NCBI RefSeq assembly: GCF_030817355.1
Contig: NZ_JAUSZH010000001.1
Span: 5,518,501 to 5,582,500 of the forward strand
Source of the DNA: Streptomyces sp. V1I1
GTDB taxonomy: Bacteria; Actinomycetota; Actinomycetes; Streptomycetales; Streptomycetaceae
DNA length: 64,000 nt
Direction of reading: 5' to 3'
Shown here: positions 16,682 through 26,148 of the stretch, one piece after another
Layout of the letters: the number at the start of each line of letters is the position of its first letter
Numbering within the stretch: the first letter of the stretch is position 1
Translations under genes and position numbers: made by a program
The notes under the pieces: model-generated
Told to the model about the DNA's origin: nothing
The model's database searches: none
The model's input: only the letters and a program-made list of their open reading frames with translations

Positions 16682-17698
16682 CTACGGTGCGGCGCCCTCC
16701 GGCGGCGTGCGCGCGCCGGTGCGGCGGTTTCGCGCCGTGGTGGGGCGCCGGGGGACGTCCTCGATGGTCACCGGCCGGTCGCCGACGACCTCCTTGATCT
16801 CGGCGACCAACTGCTTCTCGACCTCGGGATTGCGGGCCAGTTCGTGGAAGGTCCGGGAGAGCGTGGAGGCCGTGGTCTCGGCGCCGGCGAAGAGAATGGT
16901 GCTGAGCTCGTCCCTGACCTCCGTGTCGCTCAGCGACTCGCCGGTCTCGTCGTCCTGCGCGGCGAGCAGCACCGACAGCAGGTCGTTGCGGTCGGTATGC
17001 CCGGACCGGCGGGTGGTGGCGACCACCTCGTCGATGACCTCGCGCAGATTCGCCGCCGCGGCGTCGAAGTCGCGGTTGGCGCGGATCGGCAGTCTGTCCA
17101 GGAACTTGGGGGACGCCGCCCGTATCAGCATGTTCTTCAGCACGACGGGCAGGTTCCTGCGCACGGCCTCCACGGCCGGCAGCCCGATGTCCGTGGAGAA
17201 CGTCGTCGACGCCAGCGTCTCGATGGCGTACTCGGCCATCGCCTGTTCCATCTCGATGTGCTGCCCCGGCGTCCACGAGTCGGCCAGGGCGCGCGCGTTG
17301 CCGCTCATGGTCGCGGCGTACATCGAGATGCGCTGCGGGTGGAACATCGGCTGGATCAGCCTGCGGTGCCTGCGGTGCACTTCACCGTTGGCCGTCGCCA
17401 GACCGTTGCCCGCGAGCGGCCGAAGACGGTCGAACAGTCGGCCCTTCTCGAAGCTGCGTGCCTGTTTGACGGTCACCTCATGGACCAGCTCGGCCGAGGT
17501 GACGACGTACATGGGCATTGTTCCGAGGTCTACTCGGACCAGATCGCCGCTGTCCCGCAGCGACTTGAGAAAGCCGAGCGGGTCGCGCCACAGCTTCAGG
17601 GCATGCCCGAGAAGCGGTACCGCTCCGGGCGCGCGGGGAACCGACTGCAAAGCAGCTGCATCTGAGACCGACACCGACGCCGACACTGAAGAATCCAT
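16682..17698 (-). pseudogene. Cytochrome P450, C-terminally truncated
   Basis: The 338-aa product reads as a P450 from the N-terminus (VPRAPGAVPLLGHA, then NGEVHRRHRRLIQP) through the I-helix oxygen-binding motif AGAETT. It follows the family up to EDVPR and then switches to unrelated Arg/Pro-rich residues. The ExxR motif and the Cys heme-ligand loop are absent, so it cannot bind heme. Intact relatives are about 450 aa. ATG 17696-17698 lies 4 bp after the terpene synthase stop, so the P450 was co-transcribed and probably oxidised the terpene product. The deletion ends in the repeat-filled gap at 16482-16755. Confidence 0.8.
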
Positions 17699-17702
17699 TG
17701 CT

Positions 17703-18839
17703 CTAGGCCGCGGTCTCTTGTACGGGCCGGTGCAGTGCGCGTGATGCGGTCTCGTCAGCCATGAGGTCGGGTACATCGTCGGGCACGAGGTCGGGCACCA
17801 GGTCCCACCACCAGGAGACGGCGGGGATGTCCAGCGGCTCGCGGCTGTCGTCGGTGGGCGTATCGCGGAACACCGAGGGGAAGCCGGCCGGATCGTCCGG
17901 CGTCGTGTAACGCACGGAGCTGATGCCCCAGTCCTGGGCGCCGCGTATGAAGCAGGCAAGGCTGTGCAGATACCGCCGTAGCTGCGGGCTGGCCGTCGGC
18001 TGCAGGTGTGCGCTCAGGCGCATGAAGAGAGTCATCACCCGGTCCCGCTGGGAGATCGCCGTGTCCAGCGCCTGGGCGGGGGTGAGGCCGTGCTGCTGCT
18101 CCAGCACCCGCAGGGCGTTGAGGTAGTAGCCCGACCCGTTGCGTTCCTTGTGGTACGAGAAGATGTCGTTGTCCCACGTGATGACGAAGGACGCCATCTC
18201 GGCCGCGGCGCGCACGGCGGTGTGGTCACGCTCGTGCGGCTGGAGCTCGTAGCCGTGTCCCATCTCCAGCAGCGGCAGCACCACGGACGTCGCGCCGTCG
18301 TAGAGGCGCATCAGGGTGTAGTCGTTGAGGTCGGGCACGGTGTCCGCCCTGCGGTGGGCCGCCTCCCACACCACGGAGAAGAAGTACTCCCGCAGCGCGT
18401 CCACCCAGCGGGCCGCCTGCCCCGCGGTGCCGTGGCGGCTGACCCGGAGCCGCAGGTCCCGCAGCCCCGCGGCCAGCGGGTCGTCGAGCAGTATTGGGAC
18501 TTCCGGGTTCTGGGCGACGCGCAGCAGACGGTGGAGCAGGCCGGCCAAGTCGCCCGGCCGGTGGCCGAGTTCCCCCTCTTCGCAGTGTCCGTCGTCCACG
18601 CCGAAGAGCCACAGGACGAAGTCCGCGAGGAGAGAGACGACCTCCTCACTCCCTTCCGGCAGTATCCGGGCGGAGAACGTGCCGATGTCCTGCATAACGA
18701 GTCTGCCGCGCAACTCGTCGGACCCGATGCGAAACGTTTCGGCCCAGGCCGCGGTCTGTACGTCTATGTCCGCATGGCGCGGATGGATCGCCGGCGGAAT
18801 GGGAGAGAAGATCGGTGGAACTATCAGCTCGGGCCCCAC
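17703..18839 (-). CDS. Selina-4(15),7(11)-diene synthase-like sesquiterpene cyclase
   Basis: A 378-aa class I terpene synthase converting farnesyl diphosphate to a sesquiterpene. The metal motif is DDGHCE at 82-87 and the NSE triad is N224, S228 and E232. The diphosphate sensor R178, linker D181 and effector G182 sit at exactly the numbers reported for the S. pristinaespiralis selinadiene synthase structure, and the surrounding sequence looks closely related to what I remember of that enzyme. A C-terminal RY pair (SSVRYTTPDD) is present. Product identity is inferred from this numbering match, not measured. The gene is followed by the truncated P450 and preceded by a palindromic operator candidate and 11-bp repeats. 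Confidence 0.85.
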   Translation of the reverse strand: MGPELIVPPIFSPIPPAIHPRHADIDVQTAAWAETFRIGSDELRGRLVMQDIGTFSARILPEGSEEVVSLLADFVLWLFGVDDGHCEEGELGHRPGDLAGLLHRLLRVAQNPEVPILLDDPLAAGLRDLRLRVSRHGTAGQAARWVDALREYFFSVVWEAAHRRADTVPDLNDYTLMRLYDGATSVVLPLLEMGHGYELQPHERDHTAVRAAAEMASFVITWDNDIFSYHKERNGSGYYLNALRVLEQQHGLTPAQALDTAISQRDRVMTLFMRLSAHLQPTASPQLRRYLHSLACFIRGAQDWGISSVRYTTPDDPAGFPSVFRDTPTDDSREPLDIPAVSWWWDLVPDLVPDDVPDLMADETASRALHRPVQETAA

Positions 18840-18901
18840 TGCGGCCTCCCTCTCGTTGGGGGTGCGACGCGAACTCTGCTTTCACAGACGCCACTTGCGC
18901 C

Positions 18902-18933
18902 CCATAGTGATCAACTATGGCGCATAGTAATCA
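18902..18933. promoter_or_regulatory. Overlapping palindromes before the terpene synthase
   Basis: CCATAGT (18902-18908) and ACTATGG (18914-18920) form a palindrome with a 5-bp spacer. ACTATG/CATAGT (18914-18928) form a second, overlapping one, and ATAGTRATCA occurs twice 20 bp apart (18904, 18924). The cluster is 63-95 bp before the start of the leftward terpene synthase, so it is a strong operator candidate. It is AT-rich in a GC-rich setting. Confidence 0.6.
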
Positions 18934-19130
18934 CTCCGAACGGCTGATCCAATAGGACAATCCCTAAGCTATGCGGCATCGAGGTACTGTTTATCGCCGG
19001 GACCGGAACAAGCGACCTCCGCCAGGACGTACGGGCCGGACGCCCCGGCGAAGGCGCAGGCGCCGCCGCCGGAGCAGTAACCGGAACCGTGTCCGCGGCG
19101 GCCGCCGGGCATCGCCGACGCGTAGCCGAC

Positions 19131-19174
19131 GCACAGTCGACGGGCAGTCAACGCACAGTCGAGAGGCAGTCCAG
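19131..19174. promoter_or_regulatory. Four 11-bp direct repeats containing CAGTC
   Basis: Four consecutive 11-mers from 19131 each hold CAGTC at the same place (AGTC at 19135, 19146, 19157, 19168). Direct repeats with 11-bp phase are the layout of SARP-type activator sites. They lie about 290-335 bp upstream of the terpene synthase and 44 bp past the cvnD stop. The rest of 18840-19217 holds no gene I can support. Confidence 0.45.
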
Positions 19175-19217
19175 GGGCGCCTTTACGCCGCCCGGCCCTC
19201 TCCGGCCCCGGGCGTGA

Positions 19218-19847
19218 TCACGACGCCTCCTGCGTCGTGGCAAGTCTCTGCAGATAGCGCATCAGCGTCATCAGTACGTCCCGGCTGGACGCGCGCTGCC
19301 GGGCGTCGCACATCACGATCGGCACCGCCTCGGGCAGATCCAGGGCGGCCCGCAGCTCATCCACCGGATGGCCGGGCGCGTCCGGGAAGGAGTTCACGGC
19401 CACCACGAACGGCACCCCGCGCTCCTCAAGGCGCCCGATGACGTCGAAGCTGACCTCAAGGCGGCGCGTGTCGACCAGTACCACCGCACCCAGCGCGCCC
19501 TCGAACAGCCCGCGCCACAGGAACCAGAAGCGCTCCTGCCCGGGCGTGCCGAACAGATAGAGCACCAGCTCCTCGTTGACGCTGATGCGGCCGAAGTCCA
19601 TCGCGACCGTCGTCGCCGTCTTGCCGCCGATCCCCGCCGTGTCGTCGACGCCGACCCCCGCCTGGGTCATCGTCTCCTCGGTGGTCAGTGGCCGTATCTC
19701 GCTGACCGAGCCGACCAGGGTCGTCTTGCCGACCCCGAAGCCGCCCACGATGACCACCTTGACGGCGGCGGTGGCGGTCGCCGGCAGCGCATCCTCGCTC
19801 CGCGGCCCGGCGGCGCGCGCCGGCTGCTCAGAGCCTTTGAAGTCCAT
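19218..19847 (-). CDS. cvnD: CvnD-type small GTP-binding protein
   Basis: A 209-aa Ras/MglA-like GTPase, last gene of a conservon. P-loop GGFGVGKTT (about 35-43), switch region with DDTAGIGGKTAT, G3 loop GTPGQERFWF, and a degenerate G4 AVNSF. Conservon proteins form a membrane complex resembling eukaryotic G-protein signalling, with CvnD as the nucleotide switch. It overlaps cvnC by 20 bp and is followed, in the same direction, by the terpene synthase, as some conservons are followed by P450 or terpene genes. Confidence 0.9.
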   Translation of the reverse strand: MDFKGSEQPARAAGPRSEDALPATATAAVKVVIVGGFGVGKTTLVGSVSEIRPLTTEETMTQAGVGVDDTAGIGGKTATTVAMDFGRISVNEELVLYLFGTPGQERFWFLWRGLFEGALGAVVLVDTRRLEVSFDVIGRLEERGVPFVVAVNSFPDAPGHPVDELRAALDLPEAVPIVMCDARQRASSRDVLMTLMRYLQRLATTQEAS

Positions 19848-20187
19848 CGATCACTGCCTCAATCAAAGCGCGGTCGGGAAGTCGGGCGGGTGGGACGGGC
19901 GCGCGGGCGACGACCCGGTTCTCGGCGAGCAGATCGCCGATCAGGACGGTGACGACGCTGAACGGGAGACCGGTGTACGCGGAGACCTCGGCGACGGACA
20001 GCGGCGCTTCGCAGAGCTCGATGATCGCCGCGTGCTCCGGCTGCATTCCGGGCTTCGGCCCGGACCTGGCCACGATCAGGGTGACCAGGTCCAGCGTGGC
20101 GGGGACGGACGAGCCACTGCGGCCGCCCGTGATGACGTAGAGCCGCTCGGGACTGTCTTCCCAGTCCCCGCCGCCCGCGTCGCTCAC
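19828..20187 (-). CDS. cvnC: CvnC-type DUF742 protein
   Basis: A 119-aa DUF742 protein with the family pattern RLYVITGGRSG, DLVTLIV, PEHAAIIELCEAPLSVAEVSAY and DRALIEAVIDGL, probably a winged-helix fold. Its GTG overlaps the cvnB stop by four bases and its 3' end overlaps cvnD, so all four conservon genes are translationally coupled. Confidence 0.9.
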   Translation of the reverse strand: MSDAGGGDWEDSPERLYVITGGRSGSSVPATLDLVTLIVARSGPKPGMQPEHAAIIELCEAPLSVAEVSAYTGLPFSVVTVLIGDLLAENRVVARAPVPPARLPDRALIEAVIDGLQRL

Positions 20188-20591
20188 CTCGGCTGTCCAT
20201 CCTGACGCGGCGGGGTGCTGAGGTGCTCACCGATCCGCAGAACGAGGTCCCGCATCCGCTGGCCCATCAGCCCGGCGTCGACACCCTCGTTGGCGAGCAC
20301 CGCGAGGAAGGCCCCGGAGCCCGCCGCCATCAGATAGAAGAAACCGCCGTCCATCTCGATCACGACCAGCCGCATCCGGCCGTCGCTGTGCGGGAGTTCG
20401 GAGGCGACCGCGCCGGCCAGGGACTGCAGCCCGGCGCAGGCGGCCGCCAGCCGGTCGGCGGTGTCGGTGTCGGTTCCGTACTGGGCCATGCGCAGACCGT
20501 CGGCGGAGAGCACGACCACATGCCTGGTCTGCGGCACGCCCTCCGCGAGGTCCTTGAGCATCCAGTCCATGTTGGTCTGCTGCTGAGTCAT
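20184..20591 (-). CDS. cvnB: CvnB-type roadblock/LC7 protein
   Basis: A 135-aa roadblock/LC7 domain protein (NMDWMLKDLAEGVPQTRHVVVLSADGL, then FFYLMAAGSGAFLAVLA), likely the partner that modulates the CvnD GTPase. ATG 20589-20591 overlaps the cvnA TGA, which fixes the start despite a longer open frame. Confidence 0.9.
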   Translation of the reverse strand: MTQQQTNMDWMLKDLAEGVPQTRHVVVLSADGLRMAQYGTDTDTADRLAAACAGLQSLAGAVASELPHSDGRMRLVVIEMDGGFFYLMAAGSGAFLAVLANEGVDAGLMGQRMRDLVLRIGEHLSTPPRQDGQPR

Positions 20592-22033
20592 GGCTGGTTG
20601 TTCTCTCTGTTCGTCTCGGGGGTCTCGCCGGTCACGCCGCTCTGGAAGGCGGCCAGCCACATGCCGGGCTGCACCGCGGGTGGGGAATCCCGCCCGGACT
20701 CCGGCTCCGGCGCGGCAGCTGCGGCGAGTGCGGCCGGTGCCGCGACGGGCGTCTTGCGACGCCGCTGCGGCAGACCGTTCAAGGTCCGCTCGGTCACCAC
20801 AGGGAGCTCCTCGTCCGCCGTCATGGGGCCGGTGGCCGGCCTGGGCGGCCGCGCGGCGGGAGCCTGCGGCAGGGTCGGGCGGGGACCGGAGGAGGCGCCG
20901 ATGCCGTGCGCGAGACCGGTCGCCGAAGCGGCCGTGGTGATCAGCGCCTGCGGGACGACAAGGACGGCGCGCACACCGCCGTACGCGGAGGAGCGCAGCG
21001 AGACCTGGAAGCCGTACGCCTGCGACAGTCGGCCGACCACGGCGAGGCCGAGGCGCGGCGTCTCCCCCAGGTCGTTGACATCGATGCCCTGCTGGGCCTG
21101 GCGGAGCATGCGCTCGGCCCGCTTGCGGGCCTCCTCGCTCATGCTGACGCCGCCGTCCTCGATCTCGACGGCGATGCCCGACTGCACGTCGACGGCGGTC
21201 AGATGGACCTTTGTCTGCGGCGGCGAGTAGCGGGTGGCGTTGTCGAGCAGCTCGGCGAGCGCGTGGATCAGCGGCTCGACGGCGGTGCCGAAGACGGCGA
21301 CCTCGGTGACCGAGTGCAGCTCAACCCGCTGGTAGTCGATGATCCGCGACATGGCGCCGCGCATCACGCTGTAGAGCGGTACGGCCTTGCTCCACTGGCG
21401 GCCGGGCCGCGCACCGCCGAGCACGGCGATCGAGTCGGCGAGCCGGCCGATGAGCGCGGTGCCGTGGTCGATCCGGAGCAGATCGCCGAAGACGTCCGGG
21501 GACCGGCCGTGCCGGTCTTCCATCTCACGCAGTTCCTGGGCCTGTTGGTGGACGATGGCTTGAACCCGGCGGGCGATGTTTACGAAGGCGCGCTGTGCGG
21601 ATTCGCGCAGGTCCTCCTCGGCGACGACGGCGTTGAGCACCGAGCGCAGCACCGCCTCGTGCTCGGCCGGGGCGTCGAGCGAGTCGAGTACGTCCTCCGG
21701 GAACTCGCCCTTGCGCAGCCGCTCCACCACCTGCGGCAGCAGTTCTTCGGCGAGGTGTCTGGTCTCGGCCTGCTGCCGCGCCACCGCCGCATCCCGCTCC
21801 GCGAGTCTGCCCCGCAGCTCCTGCACCAGCCTGCCCCGGCGCGCCGCTTCGGCGCAGGTGACCGCCACCATGACGACCGCCACGGCACTGATCCAGAGCA
21901 CGGGGGTGCGGGCCGACTCGGAGACCAGTGCGGCAGCCGCCGTAGCGGCCGCGGCAGTTACGGCGACGGGCAGCAGCCACACGGAGGAGGCCGCAGGCCG
22001 CGGACTTCCGGTCGACGTTTCCTGTCGAACCAT
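20588..22033 (-). CDS. cvnA: CvnA-type sensor histidine kinase-like protein
   Basis: A 481-aa membrane sensor. Two hydrophobic helices (about 18-60) precede a coiled-coil linker rich in Arg/Glu and a four-helix region. A HATPase domain follows with N-box HALAELLDNATRYSPP, G1 EIEDGGVSM and G2 LGLAVVGRLSQ. A long Pro/Ala-rich tail follows. CvnA proteins lack the usual phospho-acceptor context and may act as scaffold or atypical kinase. ATG 22031-22033 follows GAGGGT; an upstream in-frame start at 22066 has no site. Confidence 0.88.
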   Translation of the reverse strand: MVRQETSTGSPRPAASSVWLLPVAVTAAAATAAAALVSESARTPVLWISAVAVVMVAVTCAEAARRGRLVQELRGRLAERDAAVARQQAETRHLAEELLPQVVERLRKGEFPEDVLDSLDAPAEHEAVLRSVLNAVVAEEDLRESAQRAFVNIARRVQAIVHQQAQELREMEDRHGRSPDVFGDLLRIDHGTALIGRLADSIAVLGGARPGRQWSKAVPLYSVMRGAMSRIIDYQRVELHSVTEVAVFGTAVEPLIHALAELLDNATRYSPPQTKVHLTAVDVQSGIAVEIEDGGVSMSEEARKRAERMLRQAQQGIDVNDLGETPRLGLAVVGRLSQAYGFQVSLRSSAYGGVRAVLVVPQALITTAASATGLAHGIGASSGPRPTLPQAPAARPPRPATGPMTADEELPVVTERTLNGLPQRRRKTPVAAPAALAAAAAPEPESGRDSPPAVQPGMWLAAFQSGVTGETPETNRENNQP

Positions 22034-22151
22034 CAGCACCCTCAAACCATCGAACGGGAAGATCACATGACGACGGTCGGGAGCATATCCGGGTAGTACG
22101 AAGGGGTTTGACGGCGGGTCACCAAATTTGGCGCGTTCTTTCCGCCCTGAA

Positions 22152-22198
22152 CGCGCGAGGGCGCCCTGAGCCGCCGTGGCCCGGGGCGCCCTCGCGCG
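22152..22198. terminator. Terminator of pepN
   Basis: A perfect 15-bp stem CGCGCGAGGGCGCCC (22152-22166) with its complement at 22184-22198, just after the leftward pepN stop and between it and the cvnA promoter. Confidence 0.8.
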
Positions 22199-22204
22199 AG
22201 CTCG

Positions 22205-24775
22205 TTACGCGGCGGCCGCGTCAGCCGCCTGCGCCTTCAGCGCCCGCTCGACGCCCGAGCGCGACTCCGAGATCAGCCGCCGCAGCGCCGCGTTCGGCTC
22301 GGCCGATGCCAGCCACTCGTCCGTCGCGTCCAGCGTGGCCTGCGAGACCTGGAGCGAGGGGTAGAGCCCGACCGCGATCTGCTGCGCGATCTCATGGCTG
22401 CGGGACTCCCACACGTCCTTGACCGCCGCGAAGAACTTGTCGGTGTACGGGGCGAGCAGCTCGCGCTGGTCGGTCTGGACGAAGCCCGCGATGACCGCCT
22501 CCTGCATGGCGTTCGGCAGCTTGTCGGACTCGACGACCGACGCCCAGGCCTCCTCCTTCGCCTCCGCCGTCGGCCGGGCCGCGCGCGCCGTCGCCGCGTG
22601 GCGCTCGCCCGCCGCCGTCTTGTCCCGCTCGTACTCCGCCGCGATCTCGTCCTCGTCGAGCTGGCCGACCGCCGCAAGACGCTCCACGAACGTCCACCGC
22701 AGCTCGGTGTCCACGGCCAGACCCTCGATCGACTCCGTGCCGTCGAGCAGCGCCTGCAGCAGGTCCAGCTGCTGCGGCGTCCGCGCGGTCGCGGCGAACG
22801 CCCGCGCCCACGCCAGCTGGTGGTCGCTGCCCGGCTCCGCCGCGCGCAGATGCGCCAGCGTCGCGTCCGTCCACTGCGTCAGTCCCGTCTCGCGCCACTC
22901 CGGCGCCGCGTACAGGTCGATCGCCAGCTTCACCTGGCGTTGCAGCGACTGCACGACGCCGATGTCCGACTCCTTGCCGATGCCGGAGAGGACCAGGGAC
23001 AGGTAGTCCCGCGTCGCCAGCTCGCCGTCGCGGGTCATGTCCCAGGCGGAGGCCCAGCACAGGGCACGCGGCAGCGACTCGGTGAAGTCGCCGAGGTGCT
23101 CGGTGACGACCCGCAGCGACTCCTCGTCGAGGCGGACCTTCGCGTATGACAGGTCGTCGTCGTTGAGCAGGATCACCGCGGGGCGGCGGGTGTTCTGCGG
23201 GAACGGCACATCGGTGTGCTCGCCGTCCACGTCCAGCTCGATCCGGCTCGTACGGACCAGCTTGCCGCTCTCGTCGAGGTCGTAGCAGCCGATCGCGATC
23301 CGGTGCGGGCGCAGCGTGGGCTCACCCTTGGCGCCGGCGGGCAGGGCGGGGGCCTCCTGGCGTACGGAGAACGAGGTGACGTACCCGTCCTCGGAGACCT
23401 CGATCTCCGGGCGCAGGATGTTGATGCCGGCCGTCTCCAGCCACGCCTTCGACCAGGTCTTCAGATCACGGCCGGAGGTCTCCTCCAGCGCGCCCAGCAG
23501 ATCGGACAGCCGGGTGTTGCCGAAGGCGTGCGCCTTGAAGTACGCCTGCACACCGCGGAAGAACTCGTCCTGTCCGACATACGCGACGAGCTGCTTCAGC
23601 ACCGACGCGCCCTTGGCGTAGGTGATGCCGTCGAAGTTGACCAGGACGTCGTCCAGGTCACGGATGTCGGCCATGATCGGGTGGGTGGACGGCAGCTGGT
23701 CCTGCCGGTAAGCCCACGTCTTCATCTGGTTCGCGAAAGTGGTCCAGGAGTGCGGCCACTTCGAGTCCGGGTGGTACGCCTGGCAGGCCATCGAGGTGTA
23801 GGTGGCGAACGACTCGTTCAGCCACAGGTCGTTCCACCACTCCATGGTGACCAGGTCGCCGAACCACATGTGCGCAAGCTCGTGCAGGATCGTCTCGGCG
23901 CGCGTCTCGTACGCCGCGTCCGTCACCTTCGAGCGGAAGACGTACTGGTCGCGGATGGTCACCGCGCCCGCGTTCTCCATCGCGCCCGCGTTGAACTCCG
24001 GCACGAAGAGCTGGTCGTACTTGGCGAAGGGGTAGTCGTAGTCGAACTTCTCCTGGAACCACTCGAAGCCCTGCCGGGTGACCTCGAAGATCGCGTCCGA
24101 GTCCAGGAACTCGGCGAGCGAGGGCCGGCAGTAGACGCCGAGCGGGACGCTCTGACCGTCCTTCTCGTACGAGCTGTGCACGCTGTGGTACGGACCGACG
24201 ATCAGCGCGGTGATGTACGTGGAGATCCGCGGCGTCGGCTCGAAGTGCCAGACGTTGTCCCTGGGCTCCGGGGTGGGGGAGTTCGAGATGACCGTCCAGC
24301 CCTCGGGGGCCTTCACGGTGAACTGGAAGGTCGCCTTGAGGTCCGGCTGCTCGAAGGAGGCGAAGACGCGGCGCGCGTCCGGCACCTCGAACTGCGTGTA
24401 GAGGTAGGCCTGCTGGTCCACCGGGTCGACAAAACGGTGCAGACCCTCACCGGTGTTGGTGTACGCGCAGTCCGCGACGACCTTCAGCTCGTTCAGGCCC
24501 GCGAGCAGATGCGGCAGCGCGATCCGCGAGTCCCCGAAGACGGCGGCGACGTCCAGTGCCTTGCCGTTCAGCACGACTTGGTGCACGGCTGGGGCGACCA
24601 GGTCGATGAAGCTCTCCGCGCCGTCCTTGGCGGAGTCGAAGCGCACGGTGGTCACGGACCGGTAGGTCCCGCCCTCTTGTGCCCCGCTCAGGTCGAGGTC
24701 GATCTCGTACGAGTCGACAGTCAGCAGGCTCGCCCGCTGCTGCGCCTCTTCGCGGGTCAGATTCGTGCCAGGCAC
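22205..24775 (-). CDS. pepN: Aminopeptidase N (M1), first of two paralogues
   Basis: An 856-aa M1 zinc aminopeptidase. GAMEN exopeptidase motif at 264-268, zinc motif HELAH at 298-302 with the third ligand E321, and a long helical C-terminal ERAP1-like domain. It is a cytoplasmic peptide-trimming enzyme. GTG 24773-24775 follows CGAGGAGATGA at good spacing; the longer frame to 24892 is not supported. A second M1 gene is at 34864-37446. Confidence 0.94.
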   Translation of the reverse strand: MPGTNLTREEAQQRASLLTVDSYEIDLDLSGAQEGGTYRSVTTVRFDSAKDGAESFIDLVAPAVHQVVLNGKALDVAAVFGDSRIALPHLLAGLNELKVVADCAYTNTGEGLHRFVDPVDQQAYLYTQFEVPDARRVFASFEQPDLKATFQFTVKAPEGWTVISNSPTPEPRDNVWHFEPTPRISTYITALIVGPYHSVHSSYEKDGQSVPLGVYCRPSLAEFLDSDAIFEVTRQGFEWFQEKFDYDYPFAKYDQLFVPEFNAGAMENAGAVTIRDQYVFRSKVTDAAYETRAETILHELAHMWFGDLVTMEWWNDLWLNESFATYTSMACQAYHPDSKWPHSWTTFANQMKTWAYRQDQLPSTHPIMADIRDLDDVLVNFDGITYAKGASVLKQLVAYVGQDEFFRGVQAYFKAHAFGNTRLSDLLGALEETSGRDLKTWSKAWLETAGINILRPEIEVSEDGYVTSFSVRQEAPALPAGAKGEPTLRPHRIAIGCYDLDESGKLVRTSRIELDVDGEHTDVPFPQNTRRPAVILLNDDDLSYAKVRLDEESLRVVTEHLGDFTESLPRALCWASAWDMTRDGELATRDYLSLVLSGIGKESDIGVVQSLQRQVKLAIDLYAAPEWRETGLTQWTDATLAHLRAAEPGSDHQLAWARAFAATARTPQQLDLLQALLDGTESIEGLAVDTELRWTFVERLAAVGQLDEDEIAAEYERDKTAAGERHAATARAARPTAEAKEEAWASVVESDKLPNAMQEAVIAGFVQTDQRELLAPYTDKFFAAVKDVWESRSHEIAQQIAVGLYPSLQVSQATLDATDEWLASAEPNAALRRLISESRSGVERALKAQAADAAAA

Positions 24776-24880
24776 GCTGTCATCTCCTCGGTTCGTGACG
24801 TTTGCGGCCATCCTTCCATGGGGCGCGGGTCCGTCGCCTGCCCTATTTGCCTGCCCTGATCGAAGGGGCGGAAGCAGCAC

Positions 24881-24910
24881 AGGGCGGGGCACCCAGGGGT
24901 GCCCCGCCCT
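24881..24910. terminator. Terminator of asd
   Basis: Fourteen perfect base pairs, AGGGCGGGGCACCC at 24881-24894 and the complement at 24897-24910, after the leftward asd stop at 24929. The two-base gap means the hairpin opens a few pairs for its loop. Confidence 0.8.
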
Positions 24911-24928
24911 CGCCGGTGTCCGCAGGCG

Positions 24929-26137
<1,209 letters not shown>

Positions 26138-26148
26138 CTACGGGAGTG

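Noticed and set aside
18969..19151. 60-aa minus-strand frame between cvnD and the terpene synthase
   Set aside because: No ribosome site, no recognisable motif, and it overlaps the 11-bp repeat array.
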